Assembly (NCBI GenBank): GCA_026396575.1
Contig: JAPLWM010000002.1
Location: forward strand, 1-45,053
Reading direction: 5' to 3'
Length of the DNA stretch: 45,053 bases
DNA from: Candidatus Komeilibacteria bacterium
Lineage (GTDB): Bacteria > Patescibacteriota > Patescibacteriia > UBA1558 > UBA10009
Shown piece by piece: positions 25,738-33,343 of this stretch (its first letter is position 1; each line of letters begins with the position of its first letter). A program made the position numbers and the translations under genes. The notes beneath the pieces are model-generated. The model searched no databases. It saw only the letters and a list, made by a program, of their open reading frames with translations, and was not told the origin of the DNA.

Positions 25738-25766
25738 TTGCTAAATACAGATAATTGTGATATTAT
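25738..25766 (+). promoter_or_regulatory. Promoter of tRNA-Lys
   Basis: TTGCTA (25738-25743), a 17-base spacer and TATTAT (25761-25766), about 20 bases before the tRNA 5' end. Confidence 0.65.
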
Positions 25767-25786
25767 TGCGGAAGTTTAAAAATTAA

Positions 25787-25863
25787 CCGCGCATAGCTCA
25801 GCCCGGTAGAGCAACTGCCTTTTAAGCAGATGGTCGCAGGTTCAAATCCTGCTGCGCGGACCA
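25787..25863 (+). tRNA. tRNA-Lys (anticodon TTT)
   Basis: The acceptor arm is CCGCGCA/TGCGCGG with discriminator A and an encoded CCA. The D arm is GCTCAGCCCGGTAGAGC. The anticodon loop CTTTTAA gives TTT. The T arm is GCAGGTTCAAATCCTGC. The 3'-terminal 13 bases (25851-25863) are repeated exactly at 25956-25968. Confidence 0.95.
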
Positions 25864-25867
25864 CCCA

Positions 25868-25895
25868 CCTCCGCTCGCAAGCGAGCTTCGGCGGG
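25868..25895. repeat. GC-rich palindrome downstream of tRNA-Lys
   Basis: CCTCCGCTCGC and GCGAGCTTCGGCGGG form a hairpin of the dispersed CCGCC/GGCGG family, five bases after the tRNA. Confidence 0.6.
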
Positions 25896-25928
25896 TAAAT
25901 TCTTAAAAAGTTAAAAAGGACAATAAGT

Positions 25929-25956
25929 CCGCCGAAGCGCAAAGCGCGTAGGCGGG
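25929..25956. repeat. CCGCC-AAGCGC-GGCGGG palindrome
   Basis: CCGCC and GGCGGG enclose GAAGCGCAAAGCGCGTA. Nearly the same sequence appears at 33213-33241 and 43988-44017, also beside tRNA genes. Confidence 0.7.
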
Positions 25957-25968
25957 CTGCGCGGACCA
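25956..25968 (+). repeat. Direct repeat of the tRNA-Lys 3' end
   Basis: GCTGCGCGGACCA is an exact copy of tRNA-Lys 25851-25863, 105 bases downstream. A duplicated tRNA 3' end is the usual mark left by a tRNA-targeted integrative element. Only palindromes lie between the two copies. Confidence 0.7.
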
Positions 25969-25986
25969 TTGATTTCTATATTATTT

Positions 25987-26011
25987 AAAATCGCCAATAG
26001 GCGGTTTTTTT
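25987..26011 (+). terminator. Terminator of the tRNA-Lys unit
   Basis: AAAATCGCC (25987-25995) pairs with GGCGGTTTT (26000-26008) over AATA, followed by more T. It directly precedes the ATPase promoter. Confidence 0.75.
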
Positions 26012-26013
26012 GG

Positions 26014-26019
26014 TATAAT
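26014..26019 (+). promoter_or_regulatory. Extended -10 promoter of the P-type ATPase, probably leaderless
   Basis: TATAAT preceded by TGG. The ATG at 26030 is ten bases after the box, leaving at most a few bases of leader. The -35 region is a terminator stem, with no consensus. Confidence 0.6.
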
Positions 26020-26029
26020 TCAGTTGATT

Positions 26030-28705
26030 ATGAGCGAGAAAGAGATCCTTTGGCACGCTTTGGAAATCAAGGAGGTTCTAAGCAAATTGGAGGCCGATTT
26101 TTTTGGTTTAAAAGAAGATGAGGTTAAAAAGCGTCAGGAAAAATTCGGCTTTAATAAATTGCCGAAAAAGCGGGATTTAACAAAAATTACGGTTTGGTTC
26201 AGCCAGTTTAAAAACTCCCTCATTATTATTTTATTGGTAGCCGGTTTGGTCAGTTTGTTTTTGGGCCAAATCATTGAGGCCTATGTTATTTTTGCCGCGG
26301 TTTTTTTAAACGTGGTTATCGGTTTTGTTCAGGAAAACAAAGCCAAGCAAACTCTGGCCAAATTAAAGCAATTGGTGGTTTTGGAAGTTAAGGTTAAGCG
26401 CGACAATTTAATTAAAGTTATTCCGGCAGTTGAATTGCTGCCCGGCGATTTAATGATTTTTGAAGCCGGCGATAAATTAGCCGTTGATGCGCGCCTGATT
26501 TCTTCAATAGAACTGGAAATCAACGAAGCCATCTTAACCGGCGAAAGCCATTCGGCAGTTAAGCAGGTTAGCGTTTTGCCTAAGGGTACGGTTTTAGCCG
26601 AACGGATCAATATGGTTTATAGCGGTACGGCGATTTTAAGGGGCAAGGGCACGGCCATAGTGGTGGCGACCGGTTTAAAAACCCAACTGGGCATTATTGC
26701 CGGTTTACTCGCGGAAATTAAAGAAGAGCCAACGCCTTTGCAGAAAAAGCTTAAAGTTTTCAGCGCCAATTTGGGAATGGTTATTTTATTTTTAAGCGCC
26801 GGCATTTTAATAATGGGTTTGCTTGCCGGCAAGGATTTTTTAACCATGTTTACCACGGCCGTGGCGGTGGCGGTTTCGGCTATTCCCGAGGGCTTGGTAG
26901 TGGCCATTACCGTGATTTTGGCTTTGGGCATGAAAGCCATTTTAAAAAAGCAAGCCCTGGTGCGCAAGCTGGTGGCGGCCGAAACTTTGGGCTCCACCAC
27001 CGTGATCTGTACCGATAAAACCGGCACCATTACCGAAGGCGAAATGCGGGTTACCGACACTATTACCAATTCACACCAACTGGATTTAATCAATCACGGA
27101 CATCAGATTAAAGAGCAGGGCTTGGCGGAACAGCGCTTACTGATAGAGCTGGCCATGATTTGCAACGACGCGGTTATTCAAAATGAAAATAGTTCTTTAG
27201 CCGATTGGCAGATTTTCGGTTCGGCTACGGAAAGAGCTTTAATTTTAGCGGGCGAACAGATCGGCATTCAAAAAGGCCAATTGGAAAAAGAGCATGCTCG
27301 GTTGGACGAAGTGCCGTTTGAAGCAATCCGGCGCTTTATGGTTACGCTGAATAAGCATAACCATCGGCAGAATATTTTAATTGTCAAAGGCGCGCCGGAA
27401 ATAATTTTAAGCGCGGCCGAGTTTTTTCAACAGGGCGAAAAAGAAATGAAAATTTACAGCGATAAACGGCAGGAATTAATTAAGAAATATCAGGATTTAA
27501 GCAGCAGGGGCTTAAGGGTGCTGGCCGTGGGCTACCGTTTGCTTCCTGAAGAAATAAAAATTATCAATCAGCGGGAACAATATTTATCCGGCTTGGTTTT
27601 GGTGGGATTTTTGGGCATTAAAGACCCGCTACGAATAGGGGTTAAAGATGCATTACAACAAGTTAGAGCCGCTGGCATTAAAAGCGTAATTATGACCGGC
27701 GATAATTTAATTACCGCCCGTACCATTGCCGGCGAGCTTGGCCTGGATAAAGGCGATGGCAGTGTTTTAGAAGGCAGCGCTTTAGTCCTGCTTGACGATG
27801 CCGAGTTAGCCAGGCGCCTTAATAATATCAATGTTTTTGCCAGGGTAACGCCGGCCGACAAAGTAAGAATCATTAAGGCCTGGCAAACCAAAGGCGAGGT
27901 AGTGGCCATGACCGGCGACGGCGTTAACGATGCCCCGGCTTTAAGCGCGGCCGATTTGGGCATTGCCTTGGGCTCGGGCAGCGAAATTGCCAAAGAAGCG
28001 GCTGATTTGGTTTTATTAAATAACGGCTATCAAACCATTGTGGCCGCGGTGCTGCAAGGCCGGGTAATTTACGATAACATTAAAAAATTGATTTTATATT
28101 TGCTGTCCGACAGTTTTTCTGAAGTGATTTTGATTTTTGCCGGCTTAATCTTCGGCTTGCCTTTGCCATTGCTGCCAGCCCAAATTTTATGGATTAACTT
28201 GGTGGCCGACGGTTTGCCGACCATGGCTTTAACCCTGGAGCCGGGCGAAAAAGAACTAATAAGCGAATTGCCCCAGGCAAAAAACAAGCCGTTACTGGAT
28301 TTGGAAAGCCGCTGGCTGATTATTATCATCAGCTTGGTTACGGCCGCTTCGGCTTTGATTATTTTTTATTATTTTTGGCAAGTGGCCGGAAATTTGGCTT
28401 TGGCTCAAACTATGGCTTTTACGGTTTTGGCCGTTGATTCGCTGTTATACGTTTTCAGTTGCCGGTCGCTACGGCATTCCATCTTTCGGGTGAATTTTTT
28501 CAGCAACCCTTATTTATTTTTGTCGGTGGTTTTTGGTTTAATGTTGCAGTTTATCGCTATTTATAATCCTTTTTTCCAGAAAATTTTACAAACCGTGCCT
28601 TTGGGCTGGCCGGAGTGGAGCTTGGTTTTAGGCGTGAGCATTTCAGTGATTGTGATTATAGAAATTATCAAGCGGATTTTCATTGCCAGAAAGCGCGGAA
28701 TTTGA
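26030..28705 (+). CDS. P-type cation-transporting ATPase, Ca2+-type (P2A-like)
   Basis: 891 residues. It pumps cations using ATP through a phospho-Asp intermediate. Visible are TGES (about 170-173), DKTGT with the phosphorylated Asp329, KGAPE, MTGDN and MTGDGVNDAPAL, and eight to ten membrane segments. The transmembrane motif IPEGL (about 285-289) and NLVADGLPTMAL match SERCA/PMR1-type pumps. The Glu of PEGL, the Asn and Asp of NLVADG and the Glu of the fifth segment are kept, so Ca2+ is the likely ion; Mn2+ remains possible. The frame also allows a TTG at 26024, but the ATG at 26030 is better. The TGA stop at the family end shows that UGA is a stop here. Confidence 0.93.
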   Translation: MSEKEILWHALEIKEVLSKLEADFFGLKEDEVKKRQEKFGFNKLPKKRDLTKITVWFSQFKNSLIIILLVAGLVSLFLGQIIEAYVIFAAVFLNVVIGFVQENKAKQTLAKLKQLVVLEVKVKRDNLIKVIPAVELLPGDLMIFEAGDKLAVDARLISSIELEINEAILTGESHSAVKQVSVLPKGTVLAERINMVYSGTAILRGKGTAIVVATGLKTQLGIIAGLLAEIKEEPTPLQKKLKVFSANLGMVILFLSAGILIMGLLAGKDFLTMFTTAVAVAVSAIPEGLVVAITVILALGMKAILKKQALVRKLVAAETLGSTTVICTDKTGTITEGEMRVTDTITNSHQLDLINHGHQIKEQGLAEQRLLIELAMICNDAVIQNENSSLADWQIFGSATERALILAGEQIGIQKGQLEKEHARLDEVPFEAIRRFMVTLNKHNHRQNILIVKGAPEIILSAAEFFQQGEKEMKIYSDKRQELIKKYQDLSSRGLRVLAVGYRLLPEEIKIINQREQYLSGLVLVGFLGIKDPLRIGVKDALQQVRAAGIKSVIMTGDNLITARTIAGELGLDKGDGSVLEGSALVLLDDAELARRLNNINVFARVTPADKVRIIKAWQTKGEVVAMTGDGVNDAPALSAADLGIALGSGSEIAKEAADLVLLNNGYQTIVAAVLQGRVIYDNIKKLILYLLSDSFSEVILIFAGLIFGLPLPLLPAQILWINLVADGLPTMALTLEPGEKELISELPQAKNKPLLDLESRWLIIIISLVTAASALIIFYYFWQVAGNLALAQTMAFTVLAVDSLLYVFSCRSLRHSIFRVNFFSNPYLFLSVVFGLMLQFIAIYNPFFQKILQTVPLGWPEWSLVLGVSISVIVIIEIIKRIFIARKRGI

Positions 28706-28756
28706 TATAGTATTAATTACCCGATGATTAATTTTTATTATTAAAAATACAAAATT

Positions 28757-29557
28757 ATGACCGAAGAAAACAATCAAGATTGCTGCCAAAACGGCGGCTG
28801 TAAGAGTTTTAAAATGAAGCATTTAATTATTCTGCTGGCTATTCTAGGCTTTATTGCCATGGGCATTGTTTCGGTTTTGCGCGAACGGATCGTTAATCAG
28901 GATCAATATCAGGTTTCATTTAGCGCTTCCGGCCGGGCTTTTGCCAAACCGGATATTGCCCAAATTCAATTAGCTGTAAAAACCGATAGGCAAAAAGATG
29001 CCGTCACGGCCGTTAAAAGCAATACCGATAAAATGAACGCGGTTATTGCCAAAATTAAAAGCTTGGGCGTGGAAGAAAAAGACATTAAAACCACTTCTTA
29101 CAATTTAAGCCCGGAATACGATTATACGGTAAATGTCGGCCGGGGAGTTTTAGCCGGCTATTCCATTTATCAGGAAGTTACCTTAAAAATCCGCGATTTG
29201 GATAAAGTGGGTAAGATTATTGAGCAGGCCACTTCCGCTGGTGCCAATCAGATCGGCAATATTTCTTTTACCATTGATGATTTGGATGCCATTAAAAAGC
29301 AAGCCAGGGAAGAAGCCGTGGCCAAAGCTAAAGTTAAAGCCGAGGAAATGGCCAAGTTAACCGGCATTCATTTGGGTAAATTAATTAATGTTTATGAGAA
29401 TAGCGGTTCCGTGCCAGTTGCCGATTACGGTTATGCCAACAAAAGTATGGCTTTAGGCATGGGCGGTGGTGCCGAAGTAGCCATGCCGGCTCCGGAAATT
29501 CAAACCGGCCAAAATGAAATTAATTTGGAAGTTACTTTGGTTTACGAAGTTAGATAA
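28757..29557 (+). CDS. SIMPL domain (DUF541) protein
   Basis: 266 residues. A short Cys-rich cytoplasmic head (CCQNGGC) and one membrane segment (about residues 22-41) are followed by an extracytoplasmic SIMPL domain: VSFSASGRAFAKPDIAQIQLAVKTD, IKTTSYNLSPEYDY, and the helix EEAVAKAKVKAEEMAKLTGIHLGKLINVYE. The family forms ring-like oligomers and has no settled function. ppsA starts four bases after it, so the two are co-transcribed. Confidence 0.9.
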   Translation: MTEENNQDCCQNGGCKSFKMKHLIILLAILGFIAMGIVSVLRERIVNQDQYQVSFSASGRAFAKPDIAQIQLAVKTDRQKDAVTAVKSNTDKMNAVIAKIKSLGVEEKDIKTTSYNLSPEYDYTVNVGRGVLAGYSIYQEVTLKIRDLDKVGKIIEQATSAGANQIGNISFTIDDLDAIKKQAREEAVAKAKVKAEEMAKLTGIHLGKLINVYENSGSVPVADYGYANKSMALGMGGGAEVAMPAPEIQTGQNEINLEVTLVYEVR

Positions 29558-29561
29558 ATTC

Positions 29562-31985
29562 ATGAAAAATATTCTTTGGTTCTCTGAACTTAATATTAAG
29601 GACATTCCCAAGGTTGGCGGCAAAAACGCTTCTTTGGGCGAAATGTACCAGAAATTAACCAAGCGCGGAATTATCGTGCCCAACGGTTTTGCCATCAGCT
29701 CGAGCGCTTATTTTAAGTTTTTAAAGGTTACCAAGATTGACGTTAAAATCAAAAAGATTTTAACCGGCTTAAACACCAGCGCCATGAAGGATTTGGCCAA
29801 GCGCGGCGGAGCTGTCAGGCAATTGATTTTAGCGGCGGAATTTCCGGCTGATTTGAAAAAGGAAATTACCGGGGCCTATCAGCAGTTATGCCGTAAGTAC
29901 CATAAAATCGATTTGGATGTGGCCGTCAGGTCCAGCGCCACGGCCGAGGATTTGCCCGATGCTTCGTTTGCCGGACAGCAGGAATCGTATTTAAACATTA
30001 CCGGCGAGCACGGGCTTTTGGAAGCGGTTAAAAAATGCATGGCTTCGCTGTTTACCGACAGGGCCATTTCTTACCGCGTGGATAAGCATTACAACCATTT
30101 TAAAATCGGCTTGTCGGTGGGCGTGCAAAAAATGGTCAGGTCGGATTTGGCTTCTTCCGGCGTAATGTTTTCCATCCATACCGAAACCGGCTTTAAAAAC
30201 GCCGTGGTCATTAACGCTTCCTGGGGCTTGGGCGAATACGTGGTTAAAGGCGTGGTTACGCCGGACGAATATCTGGTGTTTAAGCCCATGCTTAAGCACG
30301 GCTTCAAATCCATTATCGGCAAAGAATTGGGTTCCAAAAAATTAAAATTGGTTTACTCGACCGGCGGCACCAAATCCACCCAGGAATTGGAAGTGCCTTT
30401 AAACGACCAGAACAAATACGTTTTAACCGATGCGGAAATTTTACAGCTGGCCAAGTGGGCTTGCTTAATCGAAGAGCATTATAAAAAGCCCATGGATATC
30501 GAATGGGCCAAAGACGGCCGGGATAAAAAATTATACATTGTCCAGGCCAGGCCGGAAACGGTGGAGTCACGCAGTAATCCCAATATTATAGAAACCTATA
30601 TTTTAGAAAAGCCTGCCCGCCGAAGCCTTGGCGTAGGCGGGAAGGGCAAGATCTTATTGGAAGGCGCCGCCGTGGGCAAAAAAATCGGCCAGGGCAAAGT
30701 TAAAGTTATTGAAGACGTTTCTAAGCTTAATTTATTCAAAGACGGCGAAGTGCTGGTGGCCGAAATGACTGATCCGGATTGGGAGCCGATTATGAAGCAC
30801 GCCAGCGCCATTATTACCGATGCCGGCGGCCGGACCTGCCATGCCGCCATTGTTTCCCGGGAATTGGGCATTCCCTGCGTGGTGGGCACGGGTAAAGCCA
30901 CCGAAGTTTTAACCAACGGGCAAATGGTTACCGTTTCCGGCACCGAAGGCGAAGTCGGCCGGGTTTACCAGGGCTTGGTGCCGTTTAAAATCAAGCGGGA
31001 CAACATTAAAAATTTGCGACGGCCCAAGCGCGTTAAGGTAATGATGAATGTTGGCAACCCCGAAGCCGCTTTTAGTGAAAGTTTTATCCCCAACGACGGC
31101 GTGGGCTTGGCTCGGGAAGAATTCATTATTTCCAATTTCATTAAAATTCATCCACTGGCTTTGATTAATTATCAAAAAATCAAGAAATCAAAAAATCAAG
31201 AAAACCAAGAAGTTATAAAGCAAATTGACGGTTTAACGGCCGCTTATTCAAATAAAGTCCAGTTTTATATTGATAAATTGGCTTACGGCATTGGTAGGAT
31301 TGCCGGCGCTTTTTGGCCCAAGGACGTAATTGTCCGCTTATCGGATTTTAAAACAAACGAATATGCCGGTTTAATCGGCGGCAGTTTGTATGAACCCAAG
31401 GAAGACAATCCCATGCTGGGCTGGCGCGGCGCTTCCCGGTATTATGATTCAAAGTATGTAGCCGGCTTTAATTTGGAGTGTTTGGCTTTTAAAAAAGCGC
31501 GGGAAGAAATGGGCTTAACCAATATAAAAATCATGGTGCCGTTTTGCCGCACCGTTTTAGAGGGCCAAAAAGTTTTAAAAATCATGGCCGAGCACGGTTT
31601 AAAGCGGGGAGTTAAGGGTTTGGAAGTTTACGTGATGTGCGAAATTCCCTCCAACGTTATTTTGGGCAAAGAATTCTGCAAAATTTTTGACGGTTTTTCC
31701 ATCGGCTCCAACGATTTAACCCAACTCACCTTGGGCGTGGACCGGGATTCCCGCTTGGTAGCCCATGTTTACGATGAAAAAAACGAAGCGGTTAAAGAAT
31801 TGATCCGGCAGATTATTAAAACCGCGCACCAATATAAAAGAAAAGTGGGAATTTGCGGCCAGGCGCCTTCGGATTTTCCTGATTTTGCCCAGTTTTTGGT
31901 TCGCTCGGGCATTGATTCCATTTCCTTGATTCCGGATACGGTAATTTCCACCACCGTTAAAATCGCCCAGGCGGAAAAACATTGA
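29562..31985 (+). CDS. ppsA: Phosphoenolpyruvate synthase (pyruvate, water dikinase)
   Basis: 807 residues. It makes PEP from pyruvate and ATP. The N-terminal ATP-grasp domain starts MKNILWFSELNIKDIPKVGGKNASLGEM and has the ATP-binding RSSATAEDLPDASFAGQQE block. The central swivelling domain carries the phospho-His in GGRTCHAAIVSRELGIPCVVGTG. The C-terminal PEP domain has GSNDLTQLTLGVDRD and GICGQAPSD with the catalytic Cys. Residues PARRSLGVGG (about 351-360), at the linker before the His domain, are coded by a dispersed palindrome at 30616-30641. A Lys/Gln/Asn-rich stretch (KIKKSKNQENQE) follows later. In CPR the enzyme links pyruvate to sugars and is often kept. Confidence 0.96.
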   Translation: MKNILWFSELNIKDIPKVGGKNASLGEMYQKLTKRGIIVPNGFAISSSAYFKFLKVTKIDVKIKKILTGLNTSAMKDLAKRGGAVRQLILAAEFPADLKKEITGAYQQLCRKYHKIDLDVAVRSSATAEDLPDASFAGQQESYLNITGEHGLLEAVKKCMASLFTDRAISYRVDKHYNHFKIGLSVGVQKMVRSDLASSGVMFSIHTETGFKNAVVINASWGLGEYVVKGVVTPDEYLVFKPMLKHGFKSIIGKELGSKKLKLVYSTGGTKSTQELEVPLNDQNKYVLTDAEILQLAKWACLIEEHYKKPMDIEWAKDGRDKKLYIVQARPETVESRSNPNIIETYILEKPARRSLGVGGKGKILLEGAAVGKKIGQGKVKVIEDVSKLNLFKDGEVLVAEMTDPDWEPIMKHASAIITDAGGRTCHAAIVSRELGIPCVVGTGKATEVLTNGQMVTVSGTEGEVGRVYQGLVPFKIKRDNIKNLRRPKRVKVMMNVGNPEAAFSESFIPNDGVGLAREEFIISNFIKIHPLALINYQKIKKSKNQENQEVIKQIDGLTAAYSNKVQFYIDKLAYGIGRIAGAFWPKDVIVRLSDFKTNEYAGLIGGSLYEPKEDNPMLGWRGASRYYDSKYVAGFNLECLAFKKAREEMGLTNIKIMVPFCRTVLEGQKVLKIMAEHGLKRGVKGLEVYVMCEIPSNVILGKEFCKIFDGFSIGSNDLTQLTLGVDRDSRLVAHVYDEKNEAVKELIRQIIKTAHQYKRKVGICGQAPSDFPDFAQFLVRSGIDSISLIPDTVISTTVKIAQAEKH
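30616..30641. repeat. CCCGCC...GGCGGG palindrome inside ppsA
   Basis: CCCGCC (30616-30621) and GGCGGG (30636-30641) flank GAAGCCTTGGCGTA. The same family sits in intergenic DNA at 36433, 33049 and elsewhere. Here it is in frame between two domains. Confidence 0.75.
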
Positions 31986-32010
31986 CTTAAGCGTTAATCT
32001 TTGTTAGTAT
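31982..32010 (+). promoter_or_regulatory. Possible promoter at the end of ppsA
   Basis: TTGACT (31982-31987) overlaps the ppsA stop. A 17-base spacer and TAGTAT (32005-32010) follow. The start point would fall at the head of the terminator hairpin that follows, so either this promoter is attenuated or it is not used. Confidence 0.4.
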
Positions 32011-32018
32011 ATAAAAAG

Positions 32019-32043
32019 CAGCGTCAATCATGATGCTGTTTTT
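32019..32043 (+). terminator. Terminator after ppsA
   Basis: CAGCGTCA (32019-32026) pairs with TGATGCTG (32031-32038), one G-U pair, over ATCA, followed by five T. Confidence 0.75.
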
Positions 32044-32087
32044 AGTCCTCATAAAGTGAGGTGATCGTTAATGACAAGGAGTCGGGT

Positions 32088-32339
32088 ATGGAATTATCCG
32101 TTTTGGATCTGCCTGAACATCTCCAAGGGGAAGCCAGAATGCGGCTCAGTATCGTCGCGGAATTTGAACCGCTTTTTCCTGGCTTAAAAGTGAAGGTTCA
32201 TCTGCCAGGGGAGTTGCCGAATAATGCTGACATCTATCGTGTCAGAATTTTTCAAGGTGTCACCAAGGTGTGTGACATTTCTGCAAAAGATCCCAAAGCA
32301 CTGCTCACTCAAGCACAGCTTCAAAACGGAGCCGGCTAA
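32088..32339 (+). CDS. Small protein of unknown function with its own leader and terminator
   Basis: 83 residues from the ATG at 32088, which has a strong AAGGAG six bases before it (32076-32081); the frame also opens at 32061, which I think less likely. No membrane segment. The sequence (SVLDLPEHLQGEARMRLSIVAEFEPLFPGLKVKVHLPGE, then DIYRVRIFQGVTKVCDISAKDPKALL) matches nothing I know. Codon use differs from the neighbours: more CTG, CTC and CAT. With a CCTCA/TGAGG hairpin ahead and a terminator behind, it looks like a self-contained, perhaps acquired, cassette. Confidence 0.6.
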   Translation: MELSVLDLPEHLQGEARMRLSIVAEFEPLFPGLKVKVHLPGELPNNADIYRVRIFQGVTKVCDISAKDPKALLTQAQLQNGAG

Positions 32340-32362
32340 CATCTAGTCGGTACATTTTCAAA

Positions 32363-32396
32363 GGCCAGCCGGGTTTTACTTGGCTGGTCATTTTTT
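32363..32396 (+). terminator. Terminator after the small gene
   Basis: GGCCAGCC (32363-32370) pairs with GGCTGGTC (32382-32389), followed by ATTTTTT. The last T residues reach the stop codon of the converging transporter gene. Confidence 0.8.
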
Positions 32397-33024
32397 ATTC
32401 CGCGATTTTCTTTTCTTTGCCGCGCAGGAGGCGAATGCCCAGATAGCTTAAAGGCGTATAAAATGCGCCGGCGGCCACTTTAAACAGCCACCAGGGGATC
32501 ATTGTTAAAACCATGACTTTTAATGAATAAACTCCGGTAAAAGCAATGGCAAAAAAAATGGAGCTGTCGATCAGCTGGCCCCATAAGTTGGACAGATTGG
32601 ATCTTAGCCAAAACCACTTGCCGCCCAATTTGTTTTTAATGAAAAAGAAAGACAGCACGTCCTGGTATTCGCCGATAATAAAAGCCACCAGCGAGGCCAG
32701 GGTGAACCTGAAAGACAAGCTGAAAATCTGGTTATAAGCGTCGGTCATGTAAAAACTTTTGGAAAAGGGCACGATGTTGGAAATGAAGTTAAAGATCAAA
32801 AACAGCACCATGCTGAAAAATCCGGCTTTAACGAACAGTTTGGCCGTGTCTTTGCCGTAAACTTCGCCGATGACGTCGGTCATTAAAAAAACCACCGGAA
32901 AAACGAAAATGGCGGTGGAAAGATGCGTGCCGAAAACAAAGGGCATCAGTTTAATGCCCAAGGTATTGGAGGCGAACAAAGCCGTTAAATACAAGGTTAA
33001 GGCGATGAATATTTTATTGTTCAT
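32395..33024 (-). CDS. Queuosine precursor transporter (VUT/YhhQ family), copy 1
   Basis: 209 residues, about six membrane segments. The family imports queuosine precursors such as preQ0, preQ1 or queuine for tRNA modification. Family marks are FPVVFLMTDVIGEVYGKDTAK, FIIGEYQDVLSFFFIKNK and the late LIDSSIFFAIAF. No queuosine synthesis gene is in the window. A second, divergent copy lies at 33902-34567. The gene closest upstream is tRNA-Ser, separated by a palindrome. Confidence 0.85.
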   Translation of the reverse strand: MNNKIFIALTLYLTALFASNTLGIKLMPFVFGTHLSTAIFVFPVVFLMTDVIGEVYGKDTAKLFVKAGFFSMVLFLIFNFISNIVPFSKSFYMTDAYNQIFSLSFRFTLASLVAFIIGEYQDVLSFFFIKNKLGGKWFWLRSNLSNLWGQLIDSSIFFAIAFTGVYSLKVMVLTMIPWWLFKVAAGAFYTPLSYLGIRLLRGKEKKIAE

Positions 33025-33048
33025 AAAATGGAGTGGCGGAGAGGAAGG

Positions 33049-33084
33049 CCCGCCGACGCCCTCGTAAACTCGGGCTTTGGCGGG
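33049..33084. repeat. CCCGCC...GGCGGG palindrome
   Basis: CCCGCC (33049-33054) and GGCGGG (33079-33084) enclose GACGCCCTCGTAAACTCGG-type sequence with an inner CTCG..CGGG pairing. It lies between the transporter start and the 3' end of tRNA-Ser. Confidence 0.65.
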
Positions 33085-33105
33085 TAAAGATTTGAACCAA
33101 ATGAT

Positions 33106-33195
33106 TGGCGGTGGGACAGGGATTCGAACCCTGGAACCTTGTTACAGGTTACGCGCTTTCCAAGCGCGCGCACTCGACCACTATGCGATCCCACC
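33106..33195 (-). tRNA. tRNA-Ser (anticodon GGA)
   Basis: On the minus strand: acceptor arm GGTGGGA/TCCCACC, discriminator G and encoded CCA (TGG at 33106-33108). The anticodon loop TTGGAAA gives GGA. A long variable arm (GTAACCTGTAACAAGGTTC) is typical of class II serine tRNAs. The T arm is CAGGGTTCGAATCCCTG. Confidence 0.95.
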
Positions 33196-33212
33196 ACTAA
33201 GACCACTACTTG

Positions 33213-33241
33213 CCCGCCGTAGCGCGAAGCGCGTAGGCGGG
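33213..33241. repeat. CCCGCC-AGCGCGAAGCGC-GGCGGG palindrome upstream of tRNA-Ser
   Basis: CCCGCC (33213-33218) and GGCGGG (33236-33241). It sits between the tRNA and its promoter, so it would be transcribed in the 5' leader of the precursor tRNA, as at tRNA-Asn. Confidence 0.7.
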
Positions 33242-33264
33242 TGCGACCTCTCCACGGTAGGCAC

Positions 33265-33293
33265 AATATACTATATTTACTGGGTTTATGCAA
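33265..33293 (-). promoter_or_regulatory. Promoter of tRNA-Ser
   Basis: On the minus strand: TTGCAT (33293-33288), a 17-base spacer and TATATT (33270-33265). Confidence 0.65.
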
Positions 33294-33310
33294 GATATTA
33301 AAAAAATATT

Positions 33311-33343
33311 AAAAAAAACGGCTAACCAAGTTTGGTAAGCCGT
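33311..33343 (-). terminator. Terminator of the lipoprotein gene
   Basis: On the minus strand: GGCTTACCAA pairs with TTGGTTAGCC with one mismatch, followed by a run of eight T. It overlaps the last codons of the gene. Confidence 0.75.

Noticed and set aside
25763..25969. A minus-strand frame over tRNA-Lys
   Set aside because: It is antisense to the tRNA and the palindromes, with no start signal; tRNA genes often give such spurious frames.
33021..33301. Frames on both strands over tRNA-Ser and its palindromes
   Set aside because: They consist of tRNA and repeat DNA read as protein (for example the GIRTLEP- and SHRQSF-type peptides) and have no family match.
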